Source: Velamenicoccus sp964471325 (GTDB taxonomy: Bacteria; Omnitrophota; Gorgyraeia; Velamenicoccales; Velamenicoccaceae). From it: a DNA stretch of 20,745 nt. The position numbers and the translations under genes are program-made. The stretch is from the NCBI GenBank assembly GCA_964471325.1, contig CAYYFL010000021.1, forward strand, positions 1-20,745, read 5' to 3'. Shown piece after piece: positions 1 to 8,499 of this stretch (positions are counted from its first letter, which is position 1; every line of letters starts with the position of its first letter). Under the pieces are notes generated by a model. The model made no database searches, was not told the origin of the DNA, and saw only the letters and a list, made by a program, of their open reading frames with translations.

Positions 1-1992
1 GGTTGCATCTCTTCTGTTCTTTTTTTGAGGAATTTGGGTGGATATGGATTATTGGTCTTATCGATCCTGTCTGCATATTTATCAGCTTTGATTTTTTATA
101 GAGGAGCTCACTGCGTCGTAAACAAACGGAGATTATTGTTGCCTGTTATTTTGAGTGCTTGTTTATTAATATTCCCTATAGCGATGATCCATCTCTATAA
201 CTTTGATATCGTGTCCACGAATAGAGAAGAGCATCACTTTAAAATATTTAAAAAGGATTTCCATGGCATATTAGCTACATACTGGAACCCAATAAGCAGA
301 GTCGATCTTTCTCACGAAGGATCTTGTGATAAATACGAATATCTTTTTGGACTAGCTGAAAAATATCGTAATAAGAAATATATCGGAAGATATATCCTTT
401 TAGACAGCGGTGCCGCAACGCGACAATTTAGAATCACAGATAAAACAGAGGATGAAGGGTTTCTAAAACACTTCCTGTTTTCTATTCCATACCGACTCGA
501 TAAGAGTATATCCAATATTCTCATTGTCGGACCGGGGGGAGGCCTAGAGATATTAATTGCCAAGGCTTTTCATGCTACACATATCGATGCGGTTGATATT
601 AATTCTGACATTATAGATATACTTAGAGGAAAAAACAAAAAGGACCCGTTACGAAATATTTATTCAGATCTCACGGGTTCAAATGATAGAACAAAAATTG
701 AATATCATGTCGATGAAGGAAGGTCTTTTCTATCTAAAAACCGTGCCGATCAGTACGATATTGTTCAGCTGACGGGGGTTGATCTTTTGTCTGCGCTGAT
801 GTCCGGGGGCATGCTCCTTTCTGAGAGCTACCTTTACACTCAAGAAGCTTTCTCCTACTACTATAGCGCCCTTAAAAATGATGGTTATATACAGGTTTGC
901 TATTGGGGAGGGCCATATGCTTTAAGATTATTTGTCACCTTCCTTAAGGTGCTTGACGAAAAAGGAATTGTCCAGCCTGAACAATCTCTTGTAGCTCTTT
1001 CTGATGGAACAAATTTTGTAAATATCATTGCTAAAAAAGGCAAATTCTCAAGCTTGGAATTAGACAGAATTAGAAGTATTTGTCTCGAGGATAATTTTCA
1101 AATTTTGTTCCTCGCCGGCAGATATTTTAATCCTGGAGAACAAGAATACAACGCAGACGCCTCTCTTTACACTGAATTGTGTCAGAAGGAAAAACGGAAG
1201 GAGCTTTTCAAAAACTCTGTATTTAACCACAGGCCTACACATGATGACAAGCCTTTCTTTTATTCAATTATCAATACAGAAACTGGAAATAAATTAAAGG
1301 ATTACCTGACAATTTTTTCTCAGAATAAAATAGTTTTGGTCGGCATAGTTTTTAGTTTTATCCTAATATTCCTGCCATATCTTCTTACATACCACAAAAA
1401 ACGGACTTACGAAAAAAAATCATTGAATCTGTTGTTTTATTTCGGTCTTATTGGCTTAGCATTTTCTTTGATTGAAGTCACCTTAATTCAGAAGGTTTCC
1501 ATCTTTGTCGGTGGGCCGTATTATTCAATGAGCGTAACGCTCCCTGCTATTTTGATTTTTTACAGTTGTGGGGCATACGTTACATCAAAAATCAGGCTTG
1601 CAAAGTTACGCGCGTTAATGTTTGCAGTCCTTGGGATTGTTCTTTGCGGCCTATTTTTTTATTATTTTTTGGATCGGATTATCAACATCTTTTTCTATTT
1701 CAACCATTTGCAAAGAATGATTTTCGCTGCTCTAATTGTTTCTTTGCCAAGTTTTTTGCTTGGTTTTCAAGCACCCCTTGGTTTAGAAATTATAAAGATG
1801 GACGACACAAGGAATGCATTGATTCCCTGGGCATGGGGCATTAATTCTTACGGAAATGTTGTTGGGGCCTTAATTTTTGCCCCCCTTTCGCAAATCTTGG
1901 GTTTTAACTTATTGTTGGTTATTACTTGCTTTTGTTACCTTATTGCTTTTGTCGCATTAGCGGTCTGGAGATCAAGAAGGGGCACTTATTGA
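1..1992 (+). CDS. Membrane protein with spermidine-synthase-like domain (5'-partial)
   Basis: The reading frame is open from base 1 and the first start-like codon is a TTG at 25, so the gene very likely begins upstream. Residue numbers count from that TTG. Two hydrophobic segments (about 7-26 and 37-57) precede a soluble Rossmann-like domain. Its motif VGPGGGLEIL (168-177) is followed by AVDIN with an acidic residue at D191, which is how spermidine synthases and related methyltransferases bind SAM or decarboxylated SAM. About six more hydrophobic segments follow to the C-terminus, ending in a PWAWGINSYGNVVGA-type motif seen in integral-membrane spermidine-synthase-like proteins. Real aminopropyltransferase activity is not established; many such fusions have unknown substrates. 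The gene is visibly more AT-rich than everything downstream, which hints at a different origin. The family assignment is fairly secure, the function is not. Confidence 0.72.
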   Translation, partial: GCISSVLFLRNLGGYGLLVLSILSAYLSALIFYRGAHCVVNKRRLLLPVILSACLLIFPIAMIHLYNFDIVSTNREEHHFKIFKKDFHGILATYWNPISRVDLSHEGSCDKYEYLFGLAEKYRNKKYIGRYILLDSGAATRQFRITDKTEDEGFLKHFLFSIPYRLDKSISNILIVGPGGGLEILIAKAFHATHIDAVDINSDIIDILRGKNKKDPLRNIYSDLTGSNDRTKIEYHVDEGRSFLSKNRADQYDIVQLTGVDLLSALMSGGMLLSESYLYTQEAFSYYYSALKNDGYIQVCYWGGPYALRLFVTFLKVLDEKGIVQPEQSLVALSDGTNFVNIIAKKGKFSSLELDRIRSICLEDNFQILFLAGRYFNPGEQEYNADASLYTELCQKEKRKELFKNSVFNHRPTHDDKPFFYSIINTETGNKLKDYLTIFSQNKIVLVGIVFSFILIFLPYLLTYHKKRTYEKKSLNLLFYFGLIGLAFSLIEVTLIQKVSIFVGGPYYSMSVTLPAILIFYSCGAYVTSKIRLAKLRALMFAVLGIVLCGLFFYYFLDRIINIFFYFNHLQRMIFAALIVSLPSFLLGFQAPLGLEIIKMDDTRNALIPWAWGINSYGNVVGALIFAPLSQILGFNLLLVITCFCYLIAFVALAVWRSRRGTY

Positions 1993-2064
1993 TTTTATTT
2001 TACCATTGAAATGAACTTTTTAATCGATTCCCGCTGGAACGATAGGGGGAATAATTTACTTACA

Positions 2065-2082
2065 TAGTTTCTTTAGAAACTA
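2065..2082. repeat. Short palindrome upstream of the radical SAM gene
   Basis: TAGTTTC and GAAACTA form a perfect 7-bp inverted repeat with a 4-base spacer, nine bases before the ATG at 2091. It could be an operator or a 5'-UTR hairpin. No Shine-Dalgarno sequence is visible between it and the start codon. The rest of the gap 1993-2090 is AT-rich and shows no convincing promoter pair. Confidence 0.4.
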
Positions 2083-2090
2083 AAAATATT

Positions 2091-3506
2091 ATGAATGTTT
2101 TGTTGATTAATCCGCCGTGGGAAAAGCCGAGCGACGACAACAGGGCGCGTTTCAAGGTCGTTAGCTGTCTGCCGTCTTTAGGATTAGGATATGTCGCGGC
2201 GTCGTTGGAAAAGGCAGGCCTGCAGGTGCGGATTCTTGATCTTAATATTGACCGCATGACCCGCAGGGAGCTTGCGGTTTATTTGGAAAAAATGGACCCT
2301 CATCCACGGTGGTGCGGGATCACATCTGCCGCCACAACGCTTTATGCCGCCCTTGATATTGCCGGTATATGTAAAAAGGCCTTCCCGGAAGCCAGAACAG
2401 TCATGGGAGGCGTTCAGCCAACTGTGACGCCGGATCTGGTTTTGGCCTGCGAAGATGTCGATTATGTCATCCGTGGAGAAGGCGAAGAAGCCATGGTGGA
2501 ACTGGCTAAGGGGAATCCTTCTGAAAAAACCCTCGGCCTTTCTTTCAGGCAGGGAGGACGCATCGTGCACAACCCCGATCGTCCGCCGATTGAAAATCTT
2601 GATATGATCGCCTTCCCCGCCTACCATCTCTTTTCTATACGCAAATACCATCCCCCCGAGGCCCTTTTTCGCCGCCTGCCGGCTATCAATCTGATCACGT
2701 CGAGGGGCTGTCCATTCCGGTGTACCTATTGCGCGACACAGACTATCTGGCCGGGGAAGCTGCGCCTAAGATCCATCGAAAACGTTATCGATGAGCTCGA
2801 AATACTGACACAGCGTCACGGAATACGGGAAATCTCATTCTCCGACGATACTCTCGTGACCATCAGGCCCCGTATTGTTCAGTTGTGCGAAGATATTCTT
2901 AAAAACAAGATCGACATCACCTGGAGCTGTAATGCGATCGTCAAGTTTATCGACGAGGAAGTACTGGGACTTATGAAAAGAGCGGGGTGTCATCATATAT
3001 GTTACGGCATCGAGTCTGCCGACGTTCAAATCCTGAAAAACATCAACAAGAACATAAGTCTTGCGGACGCCGAAAGGGCGATCAAATTGACCAAAAAGGC
3101 CGGCATCGCCTGCAGAGCGTCTTTTATGTATGGCAACCCAGGCGAGACAGAAGAAAGCATGCGACGGACCCTGGATTTCGCCTTGAAAACGGACCCTGAT
3201 TTCGCGCTGTTCAACATCACGACACCTTATCCAGGGACGCCGATGTATCAATGGGCCAAACAGAATGATTACCTATTATCCGAAGATTTGTCATTATTTA
3301 CGGCCTCCAAATGCCTTATGCGCCTTCCGACGGCTTCACCGGAAACCATTGAAGCGGCGACGGCTCATGCCTGGAAAACGTTTTATAAACGACCCCGTTA
3401 CATGTTAGGGCGGCTGGCCAAGATCCGCAGTTGGTATGATGTTCGGGCTTATGCAAAGGCCTTCATTTCACTCATGCGATTCGGAAACAAAAAGGCAAGC
3501 AAATGA
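2091..3506 (+). CDS. B12-binding-domain radical SAM protein
   Basis: 471 aa. The N-terminus (NVLLINPPW, then a long alpha/beta region with GEGE at 129-132) matches the cobalamin-binding-like domain of BchE/HpnP-type radical SAM enzymes. The radical SAM domain follows, with the [4Fe-4S] ligands C207, C211 and C214 in the CxxxCxxC context RGCPFRCTYC. The downstream SDD and YGIES segments are typical of the fold. No DxHxxG base-off cobalamin motif is obvious, which is common in this class. Members perform methylations, ring closures or rearrangements. The substrate is unknown, but the position at the head of a glycan operon, overlapping the O-antigen ligase by 4 bp (ATGA), suggests modification of a sugar or lipid in the same product. 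The ATG follows a hairpin and lacks a Shine-Dalgarno sequence; it is chosen because NVLLINPPW is the usual family N-terminus. Confidence 0.85.
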   Translation: MNVLLINPPWEKPSDDNRARFKVVSCLPSLGLGYVAASLEKAGLQVRILDLNIDRMTRRELAVYLEKMDPHPRWCGITSAATTLYAALDIAGICKKAFPEARTVMGGVQPTVTPDLVLACEDVDYVIRGEGEEAMVELAKGNPSEKTLGLSFRQGGRIVHNPDRPPIENLDMIAFPAYHLFSIRKYHPPEALFRRLPAINLITSRGCPFRCTYCATQTIWPGKLRLRSIENVIDELEILTQRHGIREISFSDDTLVTIRPRIVQLCEDILKNKIDITWSCNAIVKFIDEEVLGLMKRAGCHHICYGIESADVQILKNINKNISLADAERAIKLTKKAGIACRASFMYGNPGETEESMRRTLDFALKTDPDFALFNITTPYPGTPMYQWAKQNDYLLSEDLSLFTASKCLMRLPTASPETIEAATAHAWKTFYKRPRYMLGRLAKIRSWYDVRAYAKAFISLMRFGNKKASK

Positions 3507-4765
3507 ATTTTACCCGCGAGCGGATGATCATATATTGCGATACGGCTTTGGCCGGGCTCCTGTATTTGCTGGTCATTCTGACGCCATTTTCGATAGCCGT
3601 TACAAGCATCCTACCCGTCATCATGGTGCTCATCGTCATTATTAAAAAATCCCTGAAGCCGGATTTTGCAGCATTCAAGGCGCCCGATCTGTTGGTTTTT
3701 TATGCCTTTTTGGCTTTTTCGCTTCTGTCTGTAGTCAACAGCGGTCCTTATACAACCAAAACCCTCTCGTTTTTCTTCGGTCGCTGGTTAAAAAATGCAT
3801 TGATTTTTCTTATGGTACAGGATATTTTAATTAAATATTCCAGGGTTAAAAAAATCGTCTGGTGTTCTTTAGGCACAGGCGTCATATTAAGTCTTGATGG
3901 TTTTTTCCAGAAATATTGGGGGTATGATGTTTTCGCGCATCAACCTCTGGTCGATGTCGGCAGGGGGTTATCCGGCATCAGCGCGACCTTCGGAAATTAT
4001 AACAGTCTCGGCATTGTCCTGGCCGTGCTTCTGCTCTTTGCGATATCTTTGTTGATCCCAAAAAGGTCGTGGGATTGGCCGCGCGCTGTCATGCTTCCGT
4101 TGATCGTTCTGTTTGTTTATGGCCTTTACTGGACGTATTCGAGAGGAAGCTGGGTGGCTGTTATCCTTGGAATGCTGGCCATGGTTTTTCTATCAAAGCG
4201 CTTCCACATTGCTTTTTTTGTCTTAGCGGCCTTTGTGGGATGTTTATTTCTTTCGCCTCGCGGCTGGGAGCGTTTTCTGTTTATCTTTCAAACGGGCGGC
4301 GACCAGGGACGGTATGCCTATTGGAAAATCGCCTGGCACCTCGTTCAGCAACATCCTATTTTGGGAAACGGCCTAGGGACCTTCGGCCCGCGTTTTTTTG
4401 CCGAAACTCCCATCTACGGGAAGATGTACGCCCACAATTCTTTTTTGCAGATATGGATGGAGGCCGGCTTCCTGTCGATACTTTCGCTGGTAGTCTTTCT
4501 TCTTTGGAATTTAGCTAAAAGTGTCAGGACGTTATGGAAACATTGCGATGCTTATCTCTTGGCTTTATTTTGCGGCATCTTGGGTTGGCTGGTGCGTGCC
4601 TTTTTCGACAATGATTTCTATTCGGTTCAGCTCTCGGCATTGTTCTGGTTGCTTCTCGGCACCCTTAGAAGCGCGGAAATTCTTGTGAGGGGCCAACGCA
4701 TTAATCCCGTTTGCCAGAATTCCCTGCCCGCTTTGGCGGGCGAGGCTAAGCCCGTGGATGAATGA
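3503..4765 (+). CDS. O-antigen ligase / Wzy-type polymerase family protein
   Basis: 420 aa, strongly hydrophobic, with roughly ten membrane segments. Wzy_C/WaaL-family signatures are present: TYSRGSW (211-217, Arg214) after a central helix, then a periplasmic-type loop with GNGLGTF (288-294) and AHNSFLQIWMEAG around His311. Such proteins join or polymerise lipid-linked glycans on the periplasmic face of the inner membrane; ligase and polymerase cannot be told apart from sequence alone. The gene overlaps the radical SAM gene by 4 bp, implying translational coupling. The last ~20 residues (PALAGEAKPVDE region) are encoded by a palindromic repeat element and probably are not part of the conserved fold. 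Confidence 0.85.
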   Translation: MNFTRERMIIYCDTALAGLLYLLVILTPFSIAVTSILPVIMVLIVIIKKSLKPDFAAFKAPDLLVFYAFLAFSLLSVVNSGPYTTKTLSFFFGRWLKNALIFLMVQDILIKYSRVKKIVWCSLGTGVILSLDGFFQKYWGYDVFAHQPLVDVGRGLSGISATFGNYNSLGIVLAVLLLFAISLLIPKRSWDWPRAVMLPLIVLFVYGLYWTYSRGSWVAVILGMLAMVFLSKRFHIAFFVLAAFVGCLFLSPRGWERFLFIFQTGGDQGRYAYWKIAWHLVQQHPILGNGLGTFGPRFFAETPIYGKMYAHNSFLQIWMEAGFLSILSLVVFLLWNLAKSVRTLWKHCDAYLLALFCGILGWLVRAFFDNDFYSVQLSALFWLLLGTLRSAEILVRGQRINPVCQNSLPALAGEAKPVDE

Positions 4766-4848
4766 TGGATCGGGACGTCGCCCCACGGACGAATCAAAAA
4801 GGACCCACGGGCTCGCCCTGGCCTCAAGGCCTAGGGCAGGCCCGTGGG
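4726..4848. repeat. Cluster of GC-rich inverted repeats between ligase and aminotransferase genes
   Basis: Three nested or adjacent inverted repeats are visible. GCCCGC/GCGGGC (4726-4731 and 4736-4741, loop TTTG) lies inside the ligase 3' end. CCGTGG/CCACGG pairs 4752-4757 with 4783-4788. A long imperfect hairpin runs 4804-4848, with outer arms CCCACGGGC and GCCCGTGGG (9 bp, perfect) and an inner GCCCTGGCCT / AGGCCTAGGGC stem carrying one bulge. Four T's at 4856-4859 follow, so it could act as a weak terminator or attenuator, but it also looks like a mobile palindromic repeat that extended the ligase ORF. Confidence 0.65.
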
Positions 4849-4881
4849 GCTCCAGTTTTAAACAGTGAAAGGACTCTTCTT

Positions 4882-5991
4882 ATGAAGGTGCGTTTTGTAG
4901 ATCTTGCGGCGCAATACCGCGAAACAGAAAAAGAAATCTCGAGATTGAACGACGCTCTGATACAACGCAGCGATTATATCCTCGGCCAAGATGTCCGGTA
5001 TTTCGAAGAATCCTTCGCCTCGTATATCGGCTGTCGGTATGCTATCGGCGTCAATTCGGGAACGGATGCGTTGTTCCTTGGGCTTTTGAGCCTTGGGGTC
5101 GGCCGGGGGGATGAAGTTATCGTGCCCGCATATACATACATTGCTTCGGCTTTTGCCGTGACGTATACAGGCGCGAGGCCCGTTTTTGCCGATATCGACG
5201 AAGCCACGTTTAATATCGATCCTCAAACAATCGAACGCGTCATCACGAAACGAACCAAAGCCATTATGCCGGTGCATCTCTACGGCCAGGCGGCGGATAT
5301 GGACCCCATCCGCAAGATAGCGCGAAAACACGGACTTCGGATCATCGAAGACACAGCCCAGGCGCATGGGGCGCAATACCGTGGTCGCAAGGCCGGCTCC
5401 ATCGGCGATATCGGCGCCTTTAGTTTTTATCCGACAAAGAATCTCGGTGCATTCGGTGATGCAGGCCTGATAGCGACAAACAGCAAGCAGCTGTACCAGA
5501 AACTGAAGAAACTTCGCGATTATGGCCGCATATCGAAATATGTGCACGGGTCCATAGGGTTCAATTCGCGCCTGGATTCGGTGCAGGCGGTATTTTTAAA
5601 TGCCAAACTGCGGCACCTCGATGTTTGGAATCAAAAAAGGATCGGCGTGGCCGGGATGTATGATAAATACCTCGGCGACATTCCAGGCATCCGGCTGCCC
5701 AAGGTGGCCGGTTACGGAAAACACGTATATCATATTTATGCTATTCGAGTGAAGAACCGCGCCAAAGTTTTAGAGGGTCTTATTTCAGCCGGGATCAGCG
5801 CGGCCGTGCATTATCCGGTGCCTTTGCATCTGCAGCCTGTTTACAAGCACCTGGGTTATCGCCGCGGAGATTTCCCGGTCGCAGAGAGGGTATGTCGCGA
5901 CGTGCTTTGTCTGCCGATCCATCCCCATATAACGAAAAAACAGATTATATACGTGGCGCAAACACTAAAAAGGCTGGTTAAACATGTCTAA
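4882..5991 (+). CDS. DegT/DnrJ/EryC1/StrS-family PLP aminotransferase
   Basis: 369 aa from the ATG at 4882. These enzymes transaminate keto-sugars (usually nucleotide-activated) to amino-sugars. Seen: SGTDAL (59-64) for PLP phosphate contact, EDTAQAHGA (156-164) with Asp157 for the pyridine nitrogen, and SFYPTKNLGAFGD with the Schiff-base Lys186. Length is normal for the family. An in-frame ATG at 4762 exists, but the 40 residues it would add are encoded by the palindromic repeat and do not resemble the family. The ATG at 4882 has AAAGGA about 8 bases upstream and gives the typical N-terminus VRFVDLAAQY. The 3' end overlaps the next gene by 8 bp. In context it should supply an aminated sugar for the glycan assembled by this operon; the exact sugar is unknown. 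Confidence 0.9.
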   Translation: MKVRFVDLAAQYRETEKEISRLNDALIQRSDYILGQDVRYFEESFASYIGCRYAIGVNSGTDALFLGLLSLGVGRGDEVIVPAYTYIASAFAVTYTGARPVFADIDEATFNIDPQTIERVITKRTKAIMPVHLYGQAADMDPIRKIARKHGLRIIEDTAQAHGAQYRGRKAGSIGDIGAFSFYPTKNLGAFGDAGLIATNSKQLYQKLKKLRDYGRISKYVHGSIGFNSRLDSVQAVFLNAKLRHLDVWNQKRIGVAGMYDKYLGDIPGIRLPKVAGYGKHVYHIYAIRVKNRAKVLEGLISAGISAAVHYPVPLHLQPVYKHLGYRRGDFPVAERVCRDVLCLPIHPHITKKQIIYVAQTLKRLVKHV

Positions 5992-6790
5992 GACAGGGTT
6001 GAGCGTAGTGATACTGACAAAAAATGAAGAAGAAAATATCGCCGCTTGTATCAAATCTCTTAAAGGCTGGGCGGACGAAATCATCGTCGTAGACGATATG
6101 AGCTCCGATAAAACGGTACCTATCGCCCAGGAGCTGGCGGATAAGGTCCTCATTAAAAAAATGGACGTGGAGGGCACCCATCGCAATTGGGCCTATGCGC
6201 AGGCCCGTAATACCTGGGTCTTGAGCCTTGATGCAGATGAGACCGTAACACCGGAGCTTCAATCGGAGATAACAGCCGCTATCGCTTCAACGGGGCATGC
6301 CTGTTTTTCCGTGCCTTTGCGTAACTATATAGGGAACCACTGGGTGCGTTACGGCGGCTGGTATCCAGCGGCCAAGGTAAGACTTTTCGACAAGAATAAA
6401 TTCAAATATGAAGATGTCGTCGTCCATCCAAGGGCTTTTGTCGACGGCACCTGCGGACACCTAAGATGCGATATCGTCCACAAAGGATATCCGGATTTCG
6501 GCCACTTTTTGGCCAGCCTCAATCGTCAGACAACGCTGGAAGCTCAGAAATGGATCACGACAAACAGAAAAATGGGTCGCGGCCGGATCGCCTGGAGGGC
6601 TATTGACCGCTTCTTCAGACGTTACATCGGAAAGAAAGGCTGGAAAGACGGCTATATCGGTTTCATGGTAGCTTTTTACGATACAATGTATCAGCTGATC
6701 AGCTATGCAAAATTCCGCCAGATGCTTGATGAAAAAGAACAAAAAACAGAGAGCAGAGAACAGATTACAGAGCACAGAAAAGACTTATGA
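5984..6790 (+). CDS. Family 2 glycosyltransferase, WaaE/KdtX-like
   Basis: 268 aa. The GT-A fold signatures start at once: LSVVILTKNEEENI near the N-terminus, VVDDMSSDKT (Asp37/Asp38) for the nucleotide, and SLDADE (DxD-type Asp83/Asp85) for the metal-bound nucleotide sugar. The arrangement resembles WaaE/KdtX glycosyltransferases that add a glucose to the LPS inner core; sugar and acceptor here are unproven. It should act on the cytoplasmic face of the inner membrane. It overlaps the aminotransferase by 8 bp and carbamoyltransferase 1 by 4 bp (ATGA). The final ~20 residues are a charged, low-complexity tail encoded by a CAGAG-rich imperfect direct repeat (about 6745-6782), probably an appendage. 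Confidence 0.88.
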   Translation: MSKTGLSVVILTKNEEENIAACIKSLKGWADEIIVVDDMSSDKTVPIAQELADKVLIKKMDVEGTHRNWAYAQARNTWVLSLDADETVTPELQSEITAAIASTGHACFSVPLRNYIGNHWVRYGGWYPAAKVRLFDKNKFKYEDVVVHPRAFVDGTCGHLRCDIVHKGYPDFGHFLASLNRQTTLEAQKWITTNRKMGRGRIAWRAIDRFFRRYIGKKGWKDGYIGFMVAFYDTMYQLISYAKFRQMLDEKEQKTESREQITEHRKDL

Positions 6791-8499
6791 AAATTTTAGG
6801 GATTGCCGCACCTTTTGGACACGATGCTTCGGCTGCGCTTTTGGTAGACGGCAAAGTTGTGGCGGCTGTTGAGGAAGAACGCTTTTCGCGCAGGAAACAC
6901 GCTAAAGACGAATGTCCCCGCCAATCCGTTAAATTCTGTTTAGAAACAGCGGGCTTGAAGCCGCAGGACATCGATGCGGTGGCTTTTCCGTGGGCGCTAT
7001 CGGCGTTACGCCAAAGGCGCTGGGAATATTTTTTTCGTACTTTTGTCTCAAATCCTTCGCGGGCCTATAAGAAATTCTTCCGCAACATGAAGGAGTACAG
7101 GGGCCAGGCTGCTTTTATTGCCCGGACCTTGCGTGAAAGCGGATTCGACAAGCATCAGCCTCAAATCCACTGGATCGAGCACCATATCGCCCATGCGGCA
7201 TCGAGCTATTTTCTTTCCGGCTTTAAGACGGCTGCTGTATTGTCCATCGATGGGGGCGGCGAAATCACCTCAACGCTGATCGGCCGCGCCGAGGGCGCAG
7301 CCATCAGTAAAATCAAGGAGATCGTAGCGCCGGATTCCCTCGGAAATTTTTATTCGACGATGACCGAATATCTCGGCTTCGAGCGTGAGGATGGCGAGTA
7401 TAAAGTCATGGGCATGGCGCCTTATGGAGATGCCTGGAAGGTTAATCTGGACCACATCCTTTGGTGGAACCCTCGACACAGGACTTACAGATGCAACGAC
7501 GATTATGTCTGGGTCCCCAGAAGCAAACGGGCCAGGCCGGACAAGGTCTATTCCAGGAAAATGATCAAGGAATTTGGGCCCGAGCGTGAGGGCGATGAGC
7601 TTAATGTTCCCTATATCCATATTGCGGCAGCAACCCAGAGAAAGCTTGAAGACACGACCATGAAGCTCCTTGAAACGTATTTGGCCCAGGAGCTGAAAAG
7701 CCATGGAAATCTGTGTTTTGCGGGCGGTTGCGCTCTTAACGTTTCGCTGAACCGCATTTTATTAAAACACCCTCTCGTCAAAAATTTATGGGTTCAGCCG
7801 TCTTCCCATGATGCGGGCGGTTCTATTGGTGCCGCCGCCTACGTCGCCGCCCAACTCGGAGACAAGATCGCCCCCATGGAACACGTCTATCTCGGCCCTG
7901 AATTCACCAACGCCCAGATAGAGCCTGTGCTCAAGACCTCGGGTTTTCGGTTTGAGAAGTGCGCCGACATCTGCGAGACGGCATCTTCACTCCTGAAAGA
8001 CGGCAAGATCGTCGGTTGGTTCCAGGGAAGGATGGAGTGGGGCCCCAGGGCCCTGGGCAACAGATCCATTCTGGGGAACCCGACCATCCGCGGGACCAAC
8101 GACCGCATCAATGCCATCATCAAGTTCCGGGAAAGCTGGCGGCCGTTCTGTCCGTCCATGCTCAAGGAATATGCCTCCGACATCCTGGGATCTGACCACC
8201 CCGCGCCCTTCATGACCTTCGCCTTCGACGTGGCGCCCCACTGGAAGGAGCGGATCCCCGAAGCCGTGCATGTGGACGGCACCTGCAGGCCGCAGGTGGT
8301 CGATGAGCGCCACAACCCCAAATTCCACCGCCTGATCAGTCTCTTCCACAAGAAGACAGGAGTCCCTGTCGTCATCAATACATCCTTGAACAGGCGCGGG
8401 GAACCCATGATCTGCTCGCCGCAGGACACCATCCTCATGTTCCGGGAATCGGGTCTAGAATACCTGGCGATAGGGGATTATCTGGTCAAAAAATCATGA
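6787..8499 (+). CDS. NodU/CmcH/TobZ-family carbamoyltransferase, copy 1
   Basis: 570 aa, the usual family length. Enzymes of this family activate carbamoyl phosphate with ATP to carbamoyl-adenylate in a YrdC-like C-terminal domain and transfer the carbamoyl group to a hydroxyl of a sugar or antibiotic in a Kae1-like N-terminal domain. Seen: GHDASAAL near the N-terminus; the metal/active-site set expected from TobZ, namely His132 and His136 in EHHIAHAAS, Asp155 in SIDGGGE and Asp342 in SSHDAGGS; FAGGCALN (311-318); and in the C-domain WGPRALGNRSIL, RPFCPS and NTSLN. From residue 358 on, the DNA (7858-8492) is identical to that of copy 2 and is richer in G+C than the N-terminal part. The 4-bp overlap with the methyltransferase suggests coupling. 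The acceptor is unknown; a glycan hydroxyl is inferred from context. Confidence 0.92.
   Translation: MKILGIAAPFGHDASAALLVDGKVVAAVEEERFSRRKHAKDECPRQSVKFCLETAGLKPQDIDAVAFPWALSALRQRRWEYFFRTFVSNPSRAYKKFFRNMKEYRGQAAFIARTLRESGFDKHQPQIHWIEHHIAHAASSYFLSGFKTAAVLSIDGGGEITSTLIGRAEGAAISKIKEIVAPDSLGNFYSTMTEYLGFEREDGEYKVMGMAPYGDAWKVNLDHILWWNPRHRTYRCNDDYVWVPRSKRARPDKVYSRKMIKEFGPEREGDELNVPYIHIAAATQRKLEDTTMKLLETYLAQELKSHGNLCFAGGCALNVSLNRILLKHPLVKNLWVQPSSHDAGGSIGAAAYVAAQLGDKIAPMEHVYLGPEFTNAQIEPVLKTSGFRFEKCADICETASSLLKDGKIVGWFQGRMEWGPRALGNRSILGNPTIRGTNDRINAIIKFRESWRPFCPSMLKEYASDILGSDHPAPFMTFAFDVAPHWKERIPEAVHVDGTCRPQVVDERHNPKFHRLISLFHKKTGVPVVINTSLNRRGEPMICSPQDTILMFRESGLEYLAIGDYLVKKS
7858..8492 (+). repeat. 635-bp perfect direct repeat, copy A (carbamoyltransferase C-domain)
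   Basis: Base-by-base comparison shows 7858-8492 identical to 10527-11161 (offset 2669). The preceding 30 bases (7828-7857) differ at only two positions (7854 and 7857); before 7828 the two genes diverge abruptly. A hand count gives about 60 % G+C over 7861-8460, against roughly 37-53 % in sampled lines of the N-terminal part. The segment covers the whole YrdC-like C-terminal domain. Confidence 0.97.

Noticed and set aside
4804..4859. Hairpin as a confident intrinsic terminator of the ligase transcript
   Set aside because: The stem is strong, but the T-run is only four bases and lies eight bases beyond the stem; downstream genes appear to belong to the same operon.
4762..4881. Upstream ATG start for the aminotransferase, overlapping the ligase stop
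   Set aside because: The extra 40 residues come from a palindromic repeat; the ATG at 4882 has a good ribosome site and the family N-terminus.
4858..5547. 229-codon minus-strand frame opposite the aminotransferase
   Set aside because: Shadow of the DegT coding sequence; its composition follows from the sense codons and no domain is recognisable.
6739..6786. CAGAG-rich tract at the end of the GT2 gene as a CRISPR-like or microsatellite array
   Set aside because: Units are short, irregular and without spacers; best seen as a low-complexity C-terminal tail.
7887..8438. Long minus-strand open frame (183 codons) inside carbamoyltransferase 1, repeated exactly at 10556-11107
   Set aside because: It is antisense to a clearly conserved domain and is duplicated only because the underlying DNA is. 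No ribosome site or family likeness.
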